Positions 45,672 to 55,230 of a stretch of 64,000 nucleotides of DNA are shown piece by piece. The position numbers and the translations under genes are program-made. The stretch lies in contig NZ_CP023548.1 of assembly GCF_002407205.1 (NCBI RefSeq), forward strand, positions 2,752,501 through 2,816,500, given 5' to 3'. Each line of letters begins with the position of its first letter. Position 1 is the stretch's first letter. The stretch comes from Rhodobacter sp. CZR27 (GTDB lineage: Bacteria > Pseudomonadota > Alphaproteobacteria > Rhodobacterales > Rhodobacteraceae). The notes beneath the pieces are model-generated. The model was given only the letters and a program-made list of their open reading frames with translations. It did not search any database and was not told the DNA's origin.

Positions 45672-46642
45672 TGCGTCCTCTCGCCCTTTGCCTTGCCCTG
45701 CTCGGCTCCCCGGCGCTGGCCGGGGTGCCCGAGGCCGTGACGCAGGAGATCCTTCCGGCTCATGCCGCATTCGCCACGGCCACCCGGACGCTCGCCGAGG
45801 CAGCGGCCGCCGACTGCACGCCCGAGCGCCTGCGCGCGCCGTGGAATGCGGCCTTCGATGCCTGGATGGGCGTGTCGCACCTGCGCCTCGGGCCGGCCGA
45901 GACCGAGGGGCGCGCGCTGGCCATCGCCTTCTGGCCCGATCCGAAGGGCACGGGCGCCAAGGTCATGGCGCGGATGATGCAGGCGGCCGATCCGGCACTT
46001 GCCGATCCGGCGACCTTCGCCGAGGTTTCGGTGGCCGCGCGCGGCCTGTTCGCGCTGGAGCGGCTGCTGTATGATCCGGCCTTTTCGGGCGACTACGCCT
46101 GCACGCTGGCGCGCGCCACGGCATCGGACCTGGCCCGGATGGCCGCGGACCTCGAGGCGGAGTGGCGCGAGAGCTTCGCGCCGCTGATCCTGTCAGCCGG
46201 GGCGCCGGGCAACACCCGCTTCCTGACCGAGGCCGAGGCCCGGCAGGCGCTGTTCACCCAGGCGATGACCGGTCTCGAATTCACCGCTGAACAGCGCCTC
46301 GGCCGTCCGCTCGGCACCTTCGACCGCCCACGTCCCGAACGGGCCGAGGCGCGGCTTTCGGGCCGCAGCCAGCGGAATGTCGAGCTGTCGCTGGCCGCGC
46401 TGGAGCGGCTGGCCCGCGCACTGGCCCCCGAGAGCGACCGGACGCTCGCCGGCTTCGCGCAGGCACGTCAGCAGGCGGCGCGGCTCGACGATCCGCGGCT
46501 CGAGGGCGTGCGCGACCCTGCACGGCGGCTGAAGGTCGAGATCCTGCAGCAGCGGCTGCACGCGCTGCGCGACACGATGCAGGCCGAGATGGGCGCGGCG
46601 CTGGGGGTCGGCATCGGCTTCAACGCTGCCGACGGGGACTGA
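45671..46642 (+). CDS. Second imelysin-family protein
   Basis: 323 residues with a signal peptide (about 1-17). A shorter imelysin-like helical fold (ILPAHAAFATATRTLAEAA, LRAPWNAAFDAWMGVSHLRL). The GxHxxE site is not obvious here: FALERLLYDP replaces the GYHAIEFLLWG block of the first copy, so metal binding may be lost. It sits between a heme oxidoreductase and DUF1513, a fixed trio in this group. Confidence 0.85.
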   Translation: MRPLALCLALLGSPALAGVPEAVTQEILPAHAAFATATRTLAEAAAADCTPERLRAPWNAAFDAWMGVSHLRLGPAETEGRALAIAFWPDPKGTGAKVMARMMQAADPALADPATFAEVSVAARGLFALERLLYDPAFSGDYACTLARATASDLARMAADLEAEWRESFAPLILSAGAPGNTRFLTEAEARQALFTQAMTGLEFTAEQRLGRPLGTFDRPRPERAEARLSGRSQRNVELSLAALERLARALAPESDRTLAGFAQARQQAARLDDPRLEGVRDPARRLKVEILQQRLHALRDTMQAEMGAALGVGIGFNAADGD

Positions 46643-46643
46643 G

Positions 46644-47702
46644 ATGGCCACGCGACGCCACGTCCTTGCCGGGTTGCTTGCCAGCACCCTGCCTCGCCTG
46701 TCCTGGGCCGATGCAGGAAGCCCCGCCTTCCTCGCCGCCGCGCGCGACGCCGAGGGCCGCTTCGCGCTGCACGGGCTGACCGAGGCGGGAGGGTCGCTTT
46801 TCGCCATCCCGCTGCCCGCGCGCGGCCATGCCGCCGCGGCCCACCCGCACCGCGCCGAGGCCGTGGCCTTCGCCCGCCGCCCCGGCACCTATGCGCTGGT
46901 GATCGACTGCGCGACCGGCCGCTCGCGCGCCCGCCTTTCGCCGCCCGAGGGTCACCAGTTCAACGGCCACGGCGCCTATTCGGCGGATGGCTCGGTGCTC
47001 TACACCTCTGAAGTGTCGGCCGAGACCTCCGAGGGGCGGATCGGGCTCTGGGACACGGCAGGCTGGCACCGGCTGACCACCTTCGCCTCGCAGGGGATCG
47101 GCCCGCACGAGGTGCGCCGCCTGCCCGGCACGGAGGTGCTGGTGGTGGCGAACGGCGGCATCCGCACCGACCCGCAGGACCGCACGAAGCTGAACATCGA
47201 CACGATGCGGCCGAACCTGTCCTATCTTTCGCCCGAGGGCGCCCTGCTCGATCAGGTCGAACTGGCGCCCGAGATGCACCAGGCCTCGATCCGCCATCTG
47301 GCGCTGGCCGAGGGGGAAACGGTCGCCTTCGCGATGCAGTGGGAGGGCGATCCGGCGGAGCCGGTTCCGCTGCTCGGCCTGCACCGCCGCGGCGAGGCGG
47401 TGCGGCTCTGCCCGCCGAAGGACGAGGACCTGCTTGCCATGAAGGGCTACGCCGGCTCGATCGCGCGCTCGGCCGGGCTGATCGCGCTGACCTCGCCGCG
47501 CGGAGGGGTCGTGCAGCTTCACGCCGCGGACGGCAGGCCGCTCGCCACCCACGCCCGGCCGGATGCCTGCGGCGTGGCGGCGACCGGGGGCGGCTTCGTC
47601 GTCACCGACGGCGGCGGAACGGTGACAGGGCTGACGGCTGAGGGCTTCCGGCCGTTGGCCCGCACCGCGCTGGCCTGGGACAACCATCTCGTCAGGATCT
47701 GA
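46644..47702 (+). CDS. DUF1513 family periplasmic beta-propeller protein
   Basis: 352 residues. The N terminus MATRRHVLAGLLAST has twin arginines plus a hydrophobic segment, a possible Tat signal. The body has repeated beta segments (GHQFNGHGAYSADGSVLYTSE, GIGPHEVRRLPGTEVLVVANGG), as in DUF1513. Function unknown; always linked to the imelysin and di-heme genes. Starts 1 bp after the imelysin stop. Confidence 0.85.
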   Translation: MATRRHVLAGLLASTLPRLSWADAGSPAFLAAARDAEGRFALHGLTEAGGSLFAIPLPARGHAAAAHPHRAEAVAFARRPGTYALVIDCATGRSRARLSPPEGHQFNGHGAYSADGSVLYTSEVSAETSEGRIGLWDTAGWHRLTTFASQGIGPHEVRRLPGTEVLVVANGGIRTDPQDRTKLNIDTMRPNLSYLSPEGALLDQVELAPEMHQASIRHLALAEGETVAFAMQWEGDPAEPVPLLGLHRRGEAVRLCPPKDEDLLAMKGYAGSIARSAGLIALTSPRGGVVQLHAADGRPLATHARPDACGVAATGGGFVVTDGGGTVTGLTAEGFRPLARTALAWDNHLVRI

Positions 47703-47796
47703 CCGGGGCTCTGGCCCCTTCGCCGGGACGTGCTAGCTCTTGTCGCGCTGAGCGACCGGCGACGGGCCGGGCCCTCTGACGCGTGGATCGGTATCT

Positions 47797-48471
47797 GTGA
47801 ACACTCATTCGGAAATTCTTCTGCAACTCGAGGGCGTGCGTAAGACCTACCCCACCGGCGAAGGGCCGCTCGAGGTGCTTGGGGGCGTGGATCTCGTGCT
47901 GCCGGCCGGCCGGAGCCTTGCCCTGACCGGCGAGTCCGGCAGCGGCAAGAGCACGCTCCTGCATCTTGCGGCGGGGCTGGATGCGCCGGACGCGGGCCGC
48001 GTCGTGTTGGCCGGGCAGGACATCTCGCGCGCCCCGGATGCCGAGCGGGCGCGCCTGCGACGCGGTGTCGTGGGCCTCGTGTTCCAGCAGTTCAACCTGA
48101 TCCCCTCGCTGGATGTCGCGGCGAACCTCGCCTTCCAGGCGCGGCTGGCGGGCCGTCTCGACCCGGACTGGCAGCGCGAGCTGACCGAGGCGCTGGGTCT
48201 GGCCGGCTGCCTCCACCGCTACCCCGAGCAGCTGTCGGGGGGCCAGCAGCAGCGCGTGGCCATCGGCCGGACGCTGGCGGCCCGCCCGCGCCTCGTGCTG
48301 GCGGACGAGCCGACGGGCAACCTCGACGAGGCGACGGGCGATGCGGTGATGGCCCTGCTGCTGGGGCTGGTCGAGCGCACCGGGGCGAGCCTCCTGATGG
48401 TCACCCATTCGATGCGGCTGGCGGGACGGCTGGACGGCCGGCTGCACCTGTCGGCGGGCCGCGTCGCATGA
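47797..48471 (+). CDS. ABC transporter ATP-binding protein (LolD/MacB-like, AttE type)
   Basis: 224 residues from a GTG start. Walker A GESGSGKST, Q loop, ABC signature LSGGQQQRV and Walker B LVLADEPTGNLDE. It resembles the LolD/MacB group that powers FtsX-type permeases. Overlaps the permease gene by 4 bp. GGAGG is not evident, so the start is the least certain of the three genes. Confidence 0.92.
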   Translation: MNTHSEILLQLEGVRKTYPTGEGPLEVLGGVDLVLPAGRSLALTGESGSGKSTLLHLAAGLDAPDAGRVVLAGQDISRAPDAERARLRRGVVGLVFQQFNLIPSLDVAANLAFQARLAGRLDPDWQRELTEALGLAGCLHRYPEQLSGGQQQRVAIGRTLAARPRLVLADEPTGNLDEATGDAVMALLLGLVERTGASLLMVTHSMRLAGRLDGRLHLSAGRVA

Positions 48472-50867
48472 TCCGCGCAGCACTTTTCGCGCTTCTGTCG
48501 CACTGGCGGCGCAGCCCCCTGCAGCTGGCGATGCTTCTGCTGGGCCTCGCGCTGGCGACGGCGCTCTGGTCGGGGGTGCAGGCGATCAATGCCGAGGCCC
48601 GCGCCAGCTATGCCGAGGCCGCCGCCGCGCTGGGTCAGGACCAGCTCGCCCGCATCGAGGCCGAGAGCCCCATCGCGCAGGAAACCTACATCGCGCTGCG
48701 CCGCGCCGGCTGGCCGGTGTCGCCGGTCGTCGAGGGCCGGCTGCGGATCGACGAACGCCGCAGCCTGCACCTGATCGGCATCGACCCGCTGACCCTGCCC
48801 GCCCCGGCACGGCAGGTCGAGTTCGGCGAGGGCGACGCGCTGCTGCCCTTCCTCAGCCCGCCGGGCCTGCTCTTCGTCGATGCGGAAACCTTCGCGAGGC
48901 TGCAGGGCGCCGACCTGCCGCCGCTGCGACTGGCCGAGGGCGTGCCGCCGGGCACCGCGATTGCCGACATCGGACAGGCCCAGCGCCTGCTGCGCATCGA
49001 GGGGCGGATCAGCCATCTGCTGATCGATCCCGCGGCCGTGCCCGCGGCGCCGCTTCAGGACGTGGCGCCCGGGCTTCGGATCAGCCCTCCCGACAGCGGC
49101 AGCGAGGTGGCGCGGCTGACCGACAGTTTCCACTTGAACCTGACCGCCTTCGGCCTGCTGTCCTTCGCAGTGGGGCTGTTCATCGTCCATTCGGCCATCG
49201 GACTTGCGTTCGAGCAGCGGCGGCCGGTGTTCCGCACGCTCCGGGCGCTCGGCCTGCCGGCCGGGACGCTGATGGGGCTGCTGCTGGCCGAGTTGCTGCT
49301 GCTGGCGCTGGTGGCGGGGATGCTGGGCCTTGTCCTCGGCTATCTCGTCGCGGCGGTGCTGCTGCCGGATGTGGCGGCGACGCTCAGGGGGCTGTATGGC
49401 GCCGAGGTTCCGGGCTCGCTCGCGTTCCGGCCCGGTTGGGCCGCGGCGGGCCTTGGCATCGCGGTTCTGGGCACGCTCATATCGGCCAGCCAGAGCCTCT
49501 GGCGCGTGGCCCGCCTGCCGCTTATGGCACCCGCCCAGCCGCGGGCCTGGGCCATCGCGTCGGAACGGGCGCTGCGGCGTCAGGCTGCGCTGGGCGCGGG
49601 CCTCCTGCTGGCGGCGGCGGGCCTCCTGCTCTGGGGCCAAGGGGTCGTGGCGGCCTTCGCGCTTCTCGCAGCCCTGCTGCTGGGGGCTGCGCTGCTGCTG
49701 CCGGTGCTGCTGTCGCTGGCCCTGAGGGCGGCGGAGCGGCTATCGCGCGGCCCGGTTGCGCAATGGTTCTGGGCCGACACGCGGCAGCAGCTTCCGGGCC
49801 TGTCGCTGGCCCTGATGGCGCTGCTGCTGGCGCTGGCGGCCAACATCGGCGTCGGCACCATGGTATCGAGCTTCCGCCTGACCTTCACCGGCTGGCTCGA
49901 CCAGCGGCTGGCCTTCGAGCTTTACCTCAGCGCGCCCGACGAGGCGACCGCCGCCCGCGTGACGGACTGGCTGGAGCCGCGGACCGAGGCCGTGCTGCCG
50001 ATCCTGCGCGCCGATACCGAGGTGCTGGACCGTCCCGCCCAGCTTTACGGCATGACGGTGCACCGCACCTATCGCGACAACTGGCCCCTGCTGGCCGCGG
50101 TCCCGGATGTCTGGGACCGGATGGAGGGTGGCGGCTGGGCGCTGGTGAACGAGCAGCTCGCCCGGCGCGAGGGCCTCTCGCCCGGTGATCCGCTGCGCCT
50201 TCCGGGATGGGAGGGCAGGATTGCCGCCATCTATAGCGACTACGGCAACCCGGCGGCGCAGGTCATCGTGGAAACCCGCACGCTTCTGGCGCTGCACCCC
50301 GAGGTCGAGCAGCGCCGTTTCGGCATCCGCGTGGCGCCCGACCGCGCCGCGGCGCTGGCCGAGGACCTGCGGGCCACGTTCGACCTGCCCGCGGATGCGC
50401 TGATCGACCAGGCGAGCCTCAAGGGCTTCTCTCTGCAGGTGTTCGAGCGGACCTTCGCGGTGACGGCCGCGCTGAACGTGCTGACGCTGGGCATCGCGGG
50501 GCTTGCGATGTTCGCAAGCCTGATGACGCTGTCGGGCATGCGGCTGCCGCAGTTGGCGCCGGTCTGGGCGATCGGCCTGACCAAGGCGCGGCTGGCACGG
50601 CTCGACTTCCTGCGGACGCTCATGCTGGCCGCGGCGACGATGCTTGCCGCGCTTCCGCTCGGACTTGCGCTGGCCTGGGTCCTGCTGGCGGTGGTGAACG
50701 TGCAGGCCTTCGGCTGGCGGCTGCCGATGCATGTCTTCCCGGGCGACTTGCTGCGGCTGGGGGTGCTGGCGCTGCTGGCGGCCGCGCTGGCCGCCGCCGT
50801 GCCGGTGCGCCGGCTGGCGCGGCTGCGGCCCGCCGATCTGCTGAGGGTATTTGCCAATGAACGCTAG
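48468..50867 (+). CDS. FtsX-family ABC permease
   Basis: 799 residues, two tandem FtsX/MacB-type modules. One TM follows the start (QLAMLLLGLALATALW), with a periplasmic domain, a three-helix cluster at about 220-350, then TMs at about 375-415 and 440-460, a second periplasmic domain, and three TMs at the C terminus. It resembles the AttF/AttG permeases joined in one chain. Overlaps the next gene by 11 bp. Confidence 0.88.
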   Translation: MIRAALFALLSHWRRSPLQLAMLLLGLALATALWSGVQAINAEARASYAEAAAALGQDQLARIEAESPIAQETYIALRRAGWPVSPVVEGRLRIDERRSLHLIGIDPLTLPAPARQVEFGEGDALLPFLSPPGLLFVDAETFARLQGADLPPLRLAEGVPPGTAIADIGQAQRLLRIEGRISHLLIDPAAVPAAPLQDVAPGLRISPPDSGSEVARLTDSFHLNLTAFGLLSFAVGLFIVHSAIGLAFEQRRPVFRTLRALGLPAGTLMGLLLAELLLLALVAGMLGLVLGYLVAAVLLPDVAATLRGLYGAEVPGSLAFRPGWAAAGLGIAVLGTLISASQSLWRVARLPLMAPAQPRAWAIASERALRRQAALGAGLLLAAAGLLLWGQGVVAAFALLAALLLGAALLLPVLLSLALRAAERLSRGPVAQWFWADTRQQLPGLSLALMALLLALAANIGVGTMVSSFRLTFTGWLDQRLAFELYLSAPDEATAARVTDWLEPRTEAVLPILRADTEVLDRPAQLYGMTVHRTYRDNWPLLAAVPDVWDRMEGGGWALVNEQLARREGLSPGDPLRLPGWEGRIAAIYSDYGNPAAQVIVETRTLLALHPEVEQRRFGIRVAPDRAAALAEDLRATFDLPADALIDQASLKGFSLQVFERTFAVTAALNVLTLGIAGLAMFASLMTLSGMRLPQLAPVWAIGLTKARLARLDFLRTLMLAAATMLAALPLGLALAWVLLAVVNVQAFGWRLPMHVFPGDLLRLGVLALLAAALAAAVPVRRLARLRPADLLRVFANER

Positions 50868-51906
50868 GATCATCGCCCTGTGCCTGCTGGCCACGCCCGC
50901 CTTCGCCCAAGGCTTCGCCGGCCTCGGCCAGCAGGTCGAGGGCTTCGCCATCCCCCAGCGCGGCGAGGCGCTGGAGTTTCCGCGCGACCACGGCCCGCAC
51001 CCCGACTACCGCATCGAATGGTGGTATGTGACCTCGGTGCTGCAGGGCGAGGACGGCCGCGACTACGGCATCCAGTGGACCCTGTTCCGCTCGGCCCTTG
51101 CCCCCGAGGAGCGGCCGGGCTGGCAGAGCCCGCAGCTCTGGCTGGCCCATGCGGCCCTGACCACGCCCGATCGGCACTTCGTGGCCGAGAAGCTGGCGCG
51201 CGGCGGCATCGGTCAGGCCGGCGTGACGGCGGCCCCTTTCGCCGCGTGGATCGACGACTGGAGCATGGAGGGCCGCCCGGCCGCGGGCGCCGACGCGATG
51301 TCGCGCCTCGACCTGCGGGCCCAGGGCGACGGCTTTGGCTACCGGTTGCGCCTTGACGCCGATGGTCCGCTGGTTCCGCAGGGCGAGCAGGGCTATTCCG
51401 TGAAATCCGCCGCGGGTCAGGCGAGCTGGTATTATTCCCAGCCGTTCTACCGGGTGGAGGGCGAGCTTGAGATCGAAGGCCGTCCTGTGGCGGTCAGCGG
51501 GCAGGCCTGGCTGGACCGGGAATGGTCCTCGCAGCCGCTGGCCGCCGATCAGACCGGGTGGGACTGGTTCTCGCTGATGTTCGACGACGGCGCACGGCTG
51601 ATGGGTTTCCGGCTGCGGGATGCCGGCGAGGGCTACACCAGCGCGACATGGATCGCGGCGGACGGTCGGCCCGAGCCGATGCCCCCCGGCGCGCTGCGTG
51701 TGACGCCGCTCAGGCAGGCCGAGGTGGCAGGGCGGGACCTGCCCGTGGAATGGCGGGTGGAACTGCCGGGCCGCGGGCTCGACGTGACGGTGGCGGCGCT
51801 GAACGAGCAGGCATGGATGGCAACCTCGGTCCCCTACTGGGAGGGGCCGATCTCGATTTCCGGAAGCCATGCGGGGCGCGGCTACCTCGAGATGACGGGC
51901 TACTAG
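50857..51906 (+). CDS. AttH-like secreted lipocalin-fold protein
   Basis: 349 residues with a signal peptide (about 1-15). The hydroxyneurosporene-synthase/CrtC-like lipocalin fold shows as RIEWWYVTSVLQ, GQASWYYSQPFY, GQAWLDREWSSQPL and DWFSLMFDDG. In the Att cluster of Agrobacterium, AttH is exported with AttEFG. Substrate unknown. Because CrtC shares the fold, a carotenoid hydratase role was considered, but the operon context argues for a transporter partner. Confidence 0.88.
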   Translation: MNARIIALCLLATPAFAQGFAGLGQQVEGFAIPQRGEALEFPRDHGPHPDYRIEWWYVTSVLQGEDGRDYGIQWTLFRSALAPEERPGWQSPQLWLAHAALTTPDRHFVAEKLARGGIGQAGVTAAPFAAWIDDWSMEGRPAAGADAMSRLDLRAQGDGFGYRLRLDADGPLVPQGEQGYSVKSAAGQASWYYSQPFYRVEGELEIEGRPVAVSGQAWLDREWSSQPLAADQTGWDWFSLMFDDGARLMGFRLRDAGEGYTSATWIAADGRPEPMPPGALRVTPLRQAEVAGRDLPVEWRVELPGRGLDVTVAALNEQAWMATSVPYWEGPISISGSHAGRGYLEMTGY

Positions 51907-51970
51907 GCGCTTCGGCGGCTGTGGCCCCGTGCCGACGTCGCCTGCAGCAGGCCATCGGCCGGGCCGCCGA

Positions 51971-52846
51971 TCAGAGCGGGATCACGTCCACCGCGTGGCT
52001 GGTCTTCTGGTCGCCAGAGGTCCGCAGGATGCCAGAAACCGGTGCCACGTCGCCGTAGTCGCGCCCGACCGCCGCCGACATGTGGTTGAGGCCGGCGAAG
52101 CAGGCGTTCGTCGGGTCGTAGTCGATCCAGCCGTCCTCGCTGCCGCACCAGGCGCGGACCCAGGCGTGCATGGCATCGGAACCCTCGAGCCGCGGACGGC
52201 CCGGCGGCGGCACGGTGCGCAGGTAGCCCGAGACATAGGCTGCAGGCACACCCACGCCGCGCAGCCCGGCGATCATGATCTGGGCGAAGTCCTGGCAGAC
52301 GCCGTGCCGGTGCGTGAAAGCCTCCTCGGGCGGGGTATCCACGGTCGTCGCGCTGCCGTCGAAGCGCATGTCGCGGTGCAGTGCGAGGCCAAGCGCCTCC
52401 ACGGCACCGCGGACGGTCGCGGCACCGGCCATCTGCTGCCGGACATAGTCCGTGATGACGGCCACCGGATGGATGCGCGGGGATGGAGCAAGGAAATGGT
52501 GCGGCGCCGCGGGACCCAGATCCCGATGGGCCGCGATCTGGTCCCGCAGGGCGGCGGGCGGCGGCGAGCGGTCCTCGGCCGGCCCCTCGAACAGTCGGTC
52601 GACCTTGCAGGTGGCGGTGAAGACGATCTCGGAATGGTCGCAGCCCAGCGCGACCTCGACCGTGCGGTTGCCGAAGAAATCGGTGAACTCGGCGCGCTCG
52701 GCCGGGCGCGGGCTGATCGCGATCAGCTCGTTCGAGACCTCCTGCACGCCGGGGATATGCTGGGGCAACAGGCGCAGCAGGTGGCGCCCGCCCGAGGTCG
52801 GCCGGGCGTAGTGATAGGTGATGGAGAGGCGGACGTGATACTGCAT
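51971..52846 (-). CDS. Transglutaminase-like cysteine protease-fold protein
   Basis: 291 residues. An N-terminal beta domain (RLSITYHYARPTSGGRHLL) precedes a transglutaminase core with catalytic Cys184 (HGVCQDFAQI), His227 (MHAWVRAW) and the Asp-containing WIDYDPTN. This family is a fixed partner of permuted ATP-grasp/alpha-E proteins. The start overlaps the neighbour's stop by one base (TGATG). Confidence 0.92.
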   Translation of the reverse strand: MQYHVRLSITYHYARPTSGGRHLLRLLPQHIPGVQEVSNELIAISPRPAERAEFTDFFGNRTVEVALGCDHSEIVFTATCKVDRLFEGPAEDRSPPPAALRDQIAAHRDLGPAAPHHFLAPSPRIHPVAVITDYVRQQMAGAATVRGAVEALGLALHRDMRFDGSATTVDTPPEEAFTHRHGVCQDFAQIMIAGLRGVGVPAAYVSGYLRTVPPPGRPRLEGSDAMHAWVRAWCGSEDGWIDYDPTNACFAGLNHMSAAVGRDYGDVAPVSGILRTSGDQKTSHAVDVIPL

Positions 52847-55230
52847 CAGCGCAGGTAGGTTTCGGTGATGAGGTCGGAGATCTCCCAGACGGCGCTGCGG
52901 AGCCGCCAGAGAGCGTCGGTGTCGAGAAACTCGGCCCTTTCGGTGCAGAGATTGGTTCGGGTGCGCAGCACGAGGCGCATGAGGTCGGGCATCGGGCTGG
53001 CCGTCGCGCCGGGCAGGAAGCGCACCTGCTCCTCGATCCCGTCCAGCTGGAACAGGATCGAGCGCGGGTTCATCGCATCCAGTGCCAGCAGGTCCACCAC
53101 CGTCTCGCGCGAGGTCGTCACGGCGAAGCGCCGCCGGTGGGTCATCACGGAATCCCCCGCCTCGACAGCCAGGTCGAGGCCACCCTCCGGTGCCCAAGGG
53201 TCCGCGAGCGTGGCCAGCGTGGCGGCCATTCCGGCGGCGCGCTCGATGTGGCGGCCGAGTTCAAGGAAGCGCCAGCCGGTGACGCGATACATGTTCTCGT
53301 GCACGAGGCCCGAGAAGCCCGTGACCTTGCGCAGCAGCGCCGACAGCGCGCGCGCCGCATCGTCGCCGGGCGATACCCGCTCGGCCATCCGCCGCATGGT
53401 CTTGTCGAGGTCGGCCAGCGCCGACCAGCCGTCGGGCGAGAAGCGGTCGCGCACCTGCCCCGCGCTGGCGACGGCCGAGCGCAGCGTCCGGATCAGGCCC
53501 TGCGGGATGCCCTCCTCGGGGTCGATGCCCTGCCCGCGGAACAGCGGCGCAAGCGTCGCCAGCAGCGGCGCGCGTGGGTCGCCCGTCTCGGCCAGCCGAA
53601 CGTTGTGGGCGCGCAGCAGGCGCATGGTGCCTTCGGTCCGCTCGACATAGCGGCCGAGCCAGAACAGGTTGTCGGCCGCGCGCGAGGGCAGCGCGCCCTC
53701 GCGCGCCTGCAACTCGCGTCCGCGGGTCGGGATCAGGCTGGCCGCATCGACCGGAGCGGGGCTGACGATCCAGACATCCGCCGCCGCGCCGCCGCGCTGC
53801 AGCGCGATGGCCTTGGCATCGGGCGTGCGGCCGATCCGGGCGAAGCCGCCCGGCATCACCTGCCAGCCCGAAGGCGTCCGGGCGAGGAAGACCCGCAGGC
53901 TCATCGGCCGCGGAACAAGCTGGCCGTCGATGAGGGCGGGCGTGGTCGACAACCCGACCGACTCCTGCCCGACCAGCCCTGCACCCTCCCGCTCCAGCCA
54001 GCCCGCGAGGTCCTTCGGCGGCAACTGGCTGTCGGCCAGCGCGGACAGCTCGTCCTCGATCGGTTGCCGGGTCGAGAGCGCGGGCGAGATGACCATGCGC
54101 TCGGCATGGGCTGCGACATGGGCACGCTCGGCAGCCTGACCGCACCACCAGGTCGCGATGTTGGGCAGGCGCAGTTCCTCGCCCAGCAGGGCGCGGGCGA
54201 TGCGCGGCATGAAGGCCAGGAAGGCGCGCGTTTCCAGCACGCCGGAGCCGAGGTTGTTCACCAGCGTCGTGGAGCCGTGCCGCAGCGCCGAGACGAGGCC
54301 CGGCGTGCCGAGGCGCGACGATCCGGCCAACTCCAGCGGATCGGCGTAAAGGCTGTCGAGCCTGCGCCAGAGCACGCTGACCGGCTGCGGCCCGGCCACG
54401 GTGCGGACCATCAGCCGGCCCGCGTCCACCGTCAGATCCTCGCCCTGCAGCAGCATGAAGCCGAGATAGCGCGCGATCCAGGCGTGCTCGTAATAGGTCT
54501 CGTTCAGCGGCCCGGGCGTCAGGATGCCGACGCGGCCCTTGGGATCGGCCTGCAACTCCTGCAGCGCGTTGCGGAAGGTGCGGAAGAAGCCGGCCAAGCG
54601 ATGCACATGCGCCTCGGCGTAGAAATCCGAGAACACCCGCGAGGTCGCCACGCGGTTCTCCAGCGCGAACCCCGCGCCCGAGGGTGCCTGCGCCCGGTCG
54701 CCGAGTACCCACCAGTCGCCGTCCGGCCCGCGGCCGACCTCGAAGGCCAGAAAATGCAGATGGTGCCCGCCGCGTGGCGCAACGCCCACCATCGGGCGCA
54801 GCCACTCCGGGTTCCCGGCCACCAGCGCGGGCGGCAGCACGCCCTCGGCCACCAGACGGTTCGGGCCGTAGAGGTCCGCCATCAGCGCCTCCATCAGCTC
54901 GGCCCGCTGGATCAGGCCCTCGCCCAGCGTGCGCCACTCGGCCTCCTCCAGCAGCACCGGGATGTGGCTCAGTGGCCAGGCGCGCTCGTCCGAGCCCTCG
55001 GCGGAATACTGGCGGAAGAACACGCCCGCATCGCGCAGATACTGGTCGCCGCGGGCGAAGCGGCGGTGAAGCTCGTCCGGTGCAAGGCCCGCGACATGGC
55101 GGATGAAGTTGCGCCACACCGGGCGGATCTCGCCCTCGGCATCCAGCAGCTCGTCGGGCACGCCGCGCTGCGGGACATAGCCTTCGATCAGGCCGGGCAG
55201 GCCCGGCGCGGGACGGTGACGGCGGTCCAT
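52846..55230 (-). CDS. Fused circularly permuted ATP-grasp (DUF404/407) and alpha-E (DUF403) protein
   Basis: 794 residues. Residues 1 to about 475 are the circularly permuted ATP-grasp peptide ligase (GVFFRQYSAEGSDERAW, GRVGILTPGPLNETYYEHAW, NLGSGVLE). From about 485 the helical alpha-E domain follows (ADNLFWLGRYVERTEGTM, HENMYRVTGWRFLELGRHIER). COG2308 and COG2307 are usually separate genes; here they are one. Predicted to ligate amino acids or peptides. Overlaps both neighbours by one base. Confidence 0.92.
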   Translation of the reverse strand: MDRRHRPAPGLPGLIEGYVPQRGVPDELLDAEGEIRPVWRNFIRHVAGLAPDELHRRFARGDQYLRDAGVFFRQYSAEGSDERAWPLSHIPVLLEEAEWRTLGEGLIQRAELMEALMADLYGPNRLVAEGVLPPALVAGNPEWLRPMVGVAPRGGHHLHFLAFEVGRGPDGDWWVLGDRAQAPSGAGFALENRVATSRVFSDFYAEAHVHRLAGFFRTFRNALQELQADPKGRVGILTPGPLNETYYEHAWIARYLGFMLLQGEDLTVDAGRLMVRTVAGPQPVSVLWRRLDSLYADPLELAGSSRLGTPGLVSALRHGSTTLVNNLGSGVLETRAFLAFMPRIARALLGEELRLPNIATWWCGQAAERAHVAAHAERMVISPALSTRQPIEDELSALADSQLPPKDLAGWLEREGAGLVGQESVGLSTTPALIDGQLVPRPMSLRVFLARTPSGWQVMPGGFARIGRTPDAKAIALQRGGAAADVWIVSPAPVDAASLIPTRGRELQAREGALPSRAADNLFWLGRYVERTEGTMRLLRAHNVRLAETGDPRAPLLATLAPLFRGQGIDPEEGIPQGLIRTLRSAVASAGQVRDRFSPDGWSALADLDKTMRRMAERVSPGDDAARALSALLRKVTGFSGLVHENMYRVTGWRFLELGRHIERAAGMAATLATLADPWAPEGGLDLAVEAGDSVMTHRRRFAVTTSRETVVDLLALDAMNPRSILFQLDGIEEQVRFLPGATASPMPDLMRLVLRTRTNLCTERAEFLDTDALWRLRSAVWEISDLITETYLR

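Noticed and set aside
50857..51906. Carotenoid 1,2-hydratase (crtC)
   Set aside because: The fold is shared, but the signal peptide and the ABC operon context fit AttH better, and no crt gene is near.
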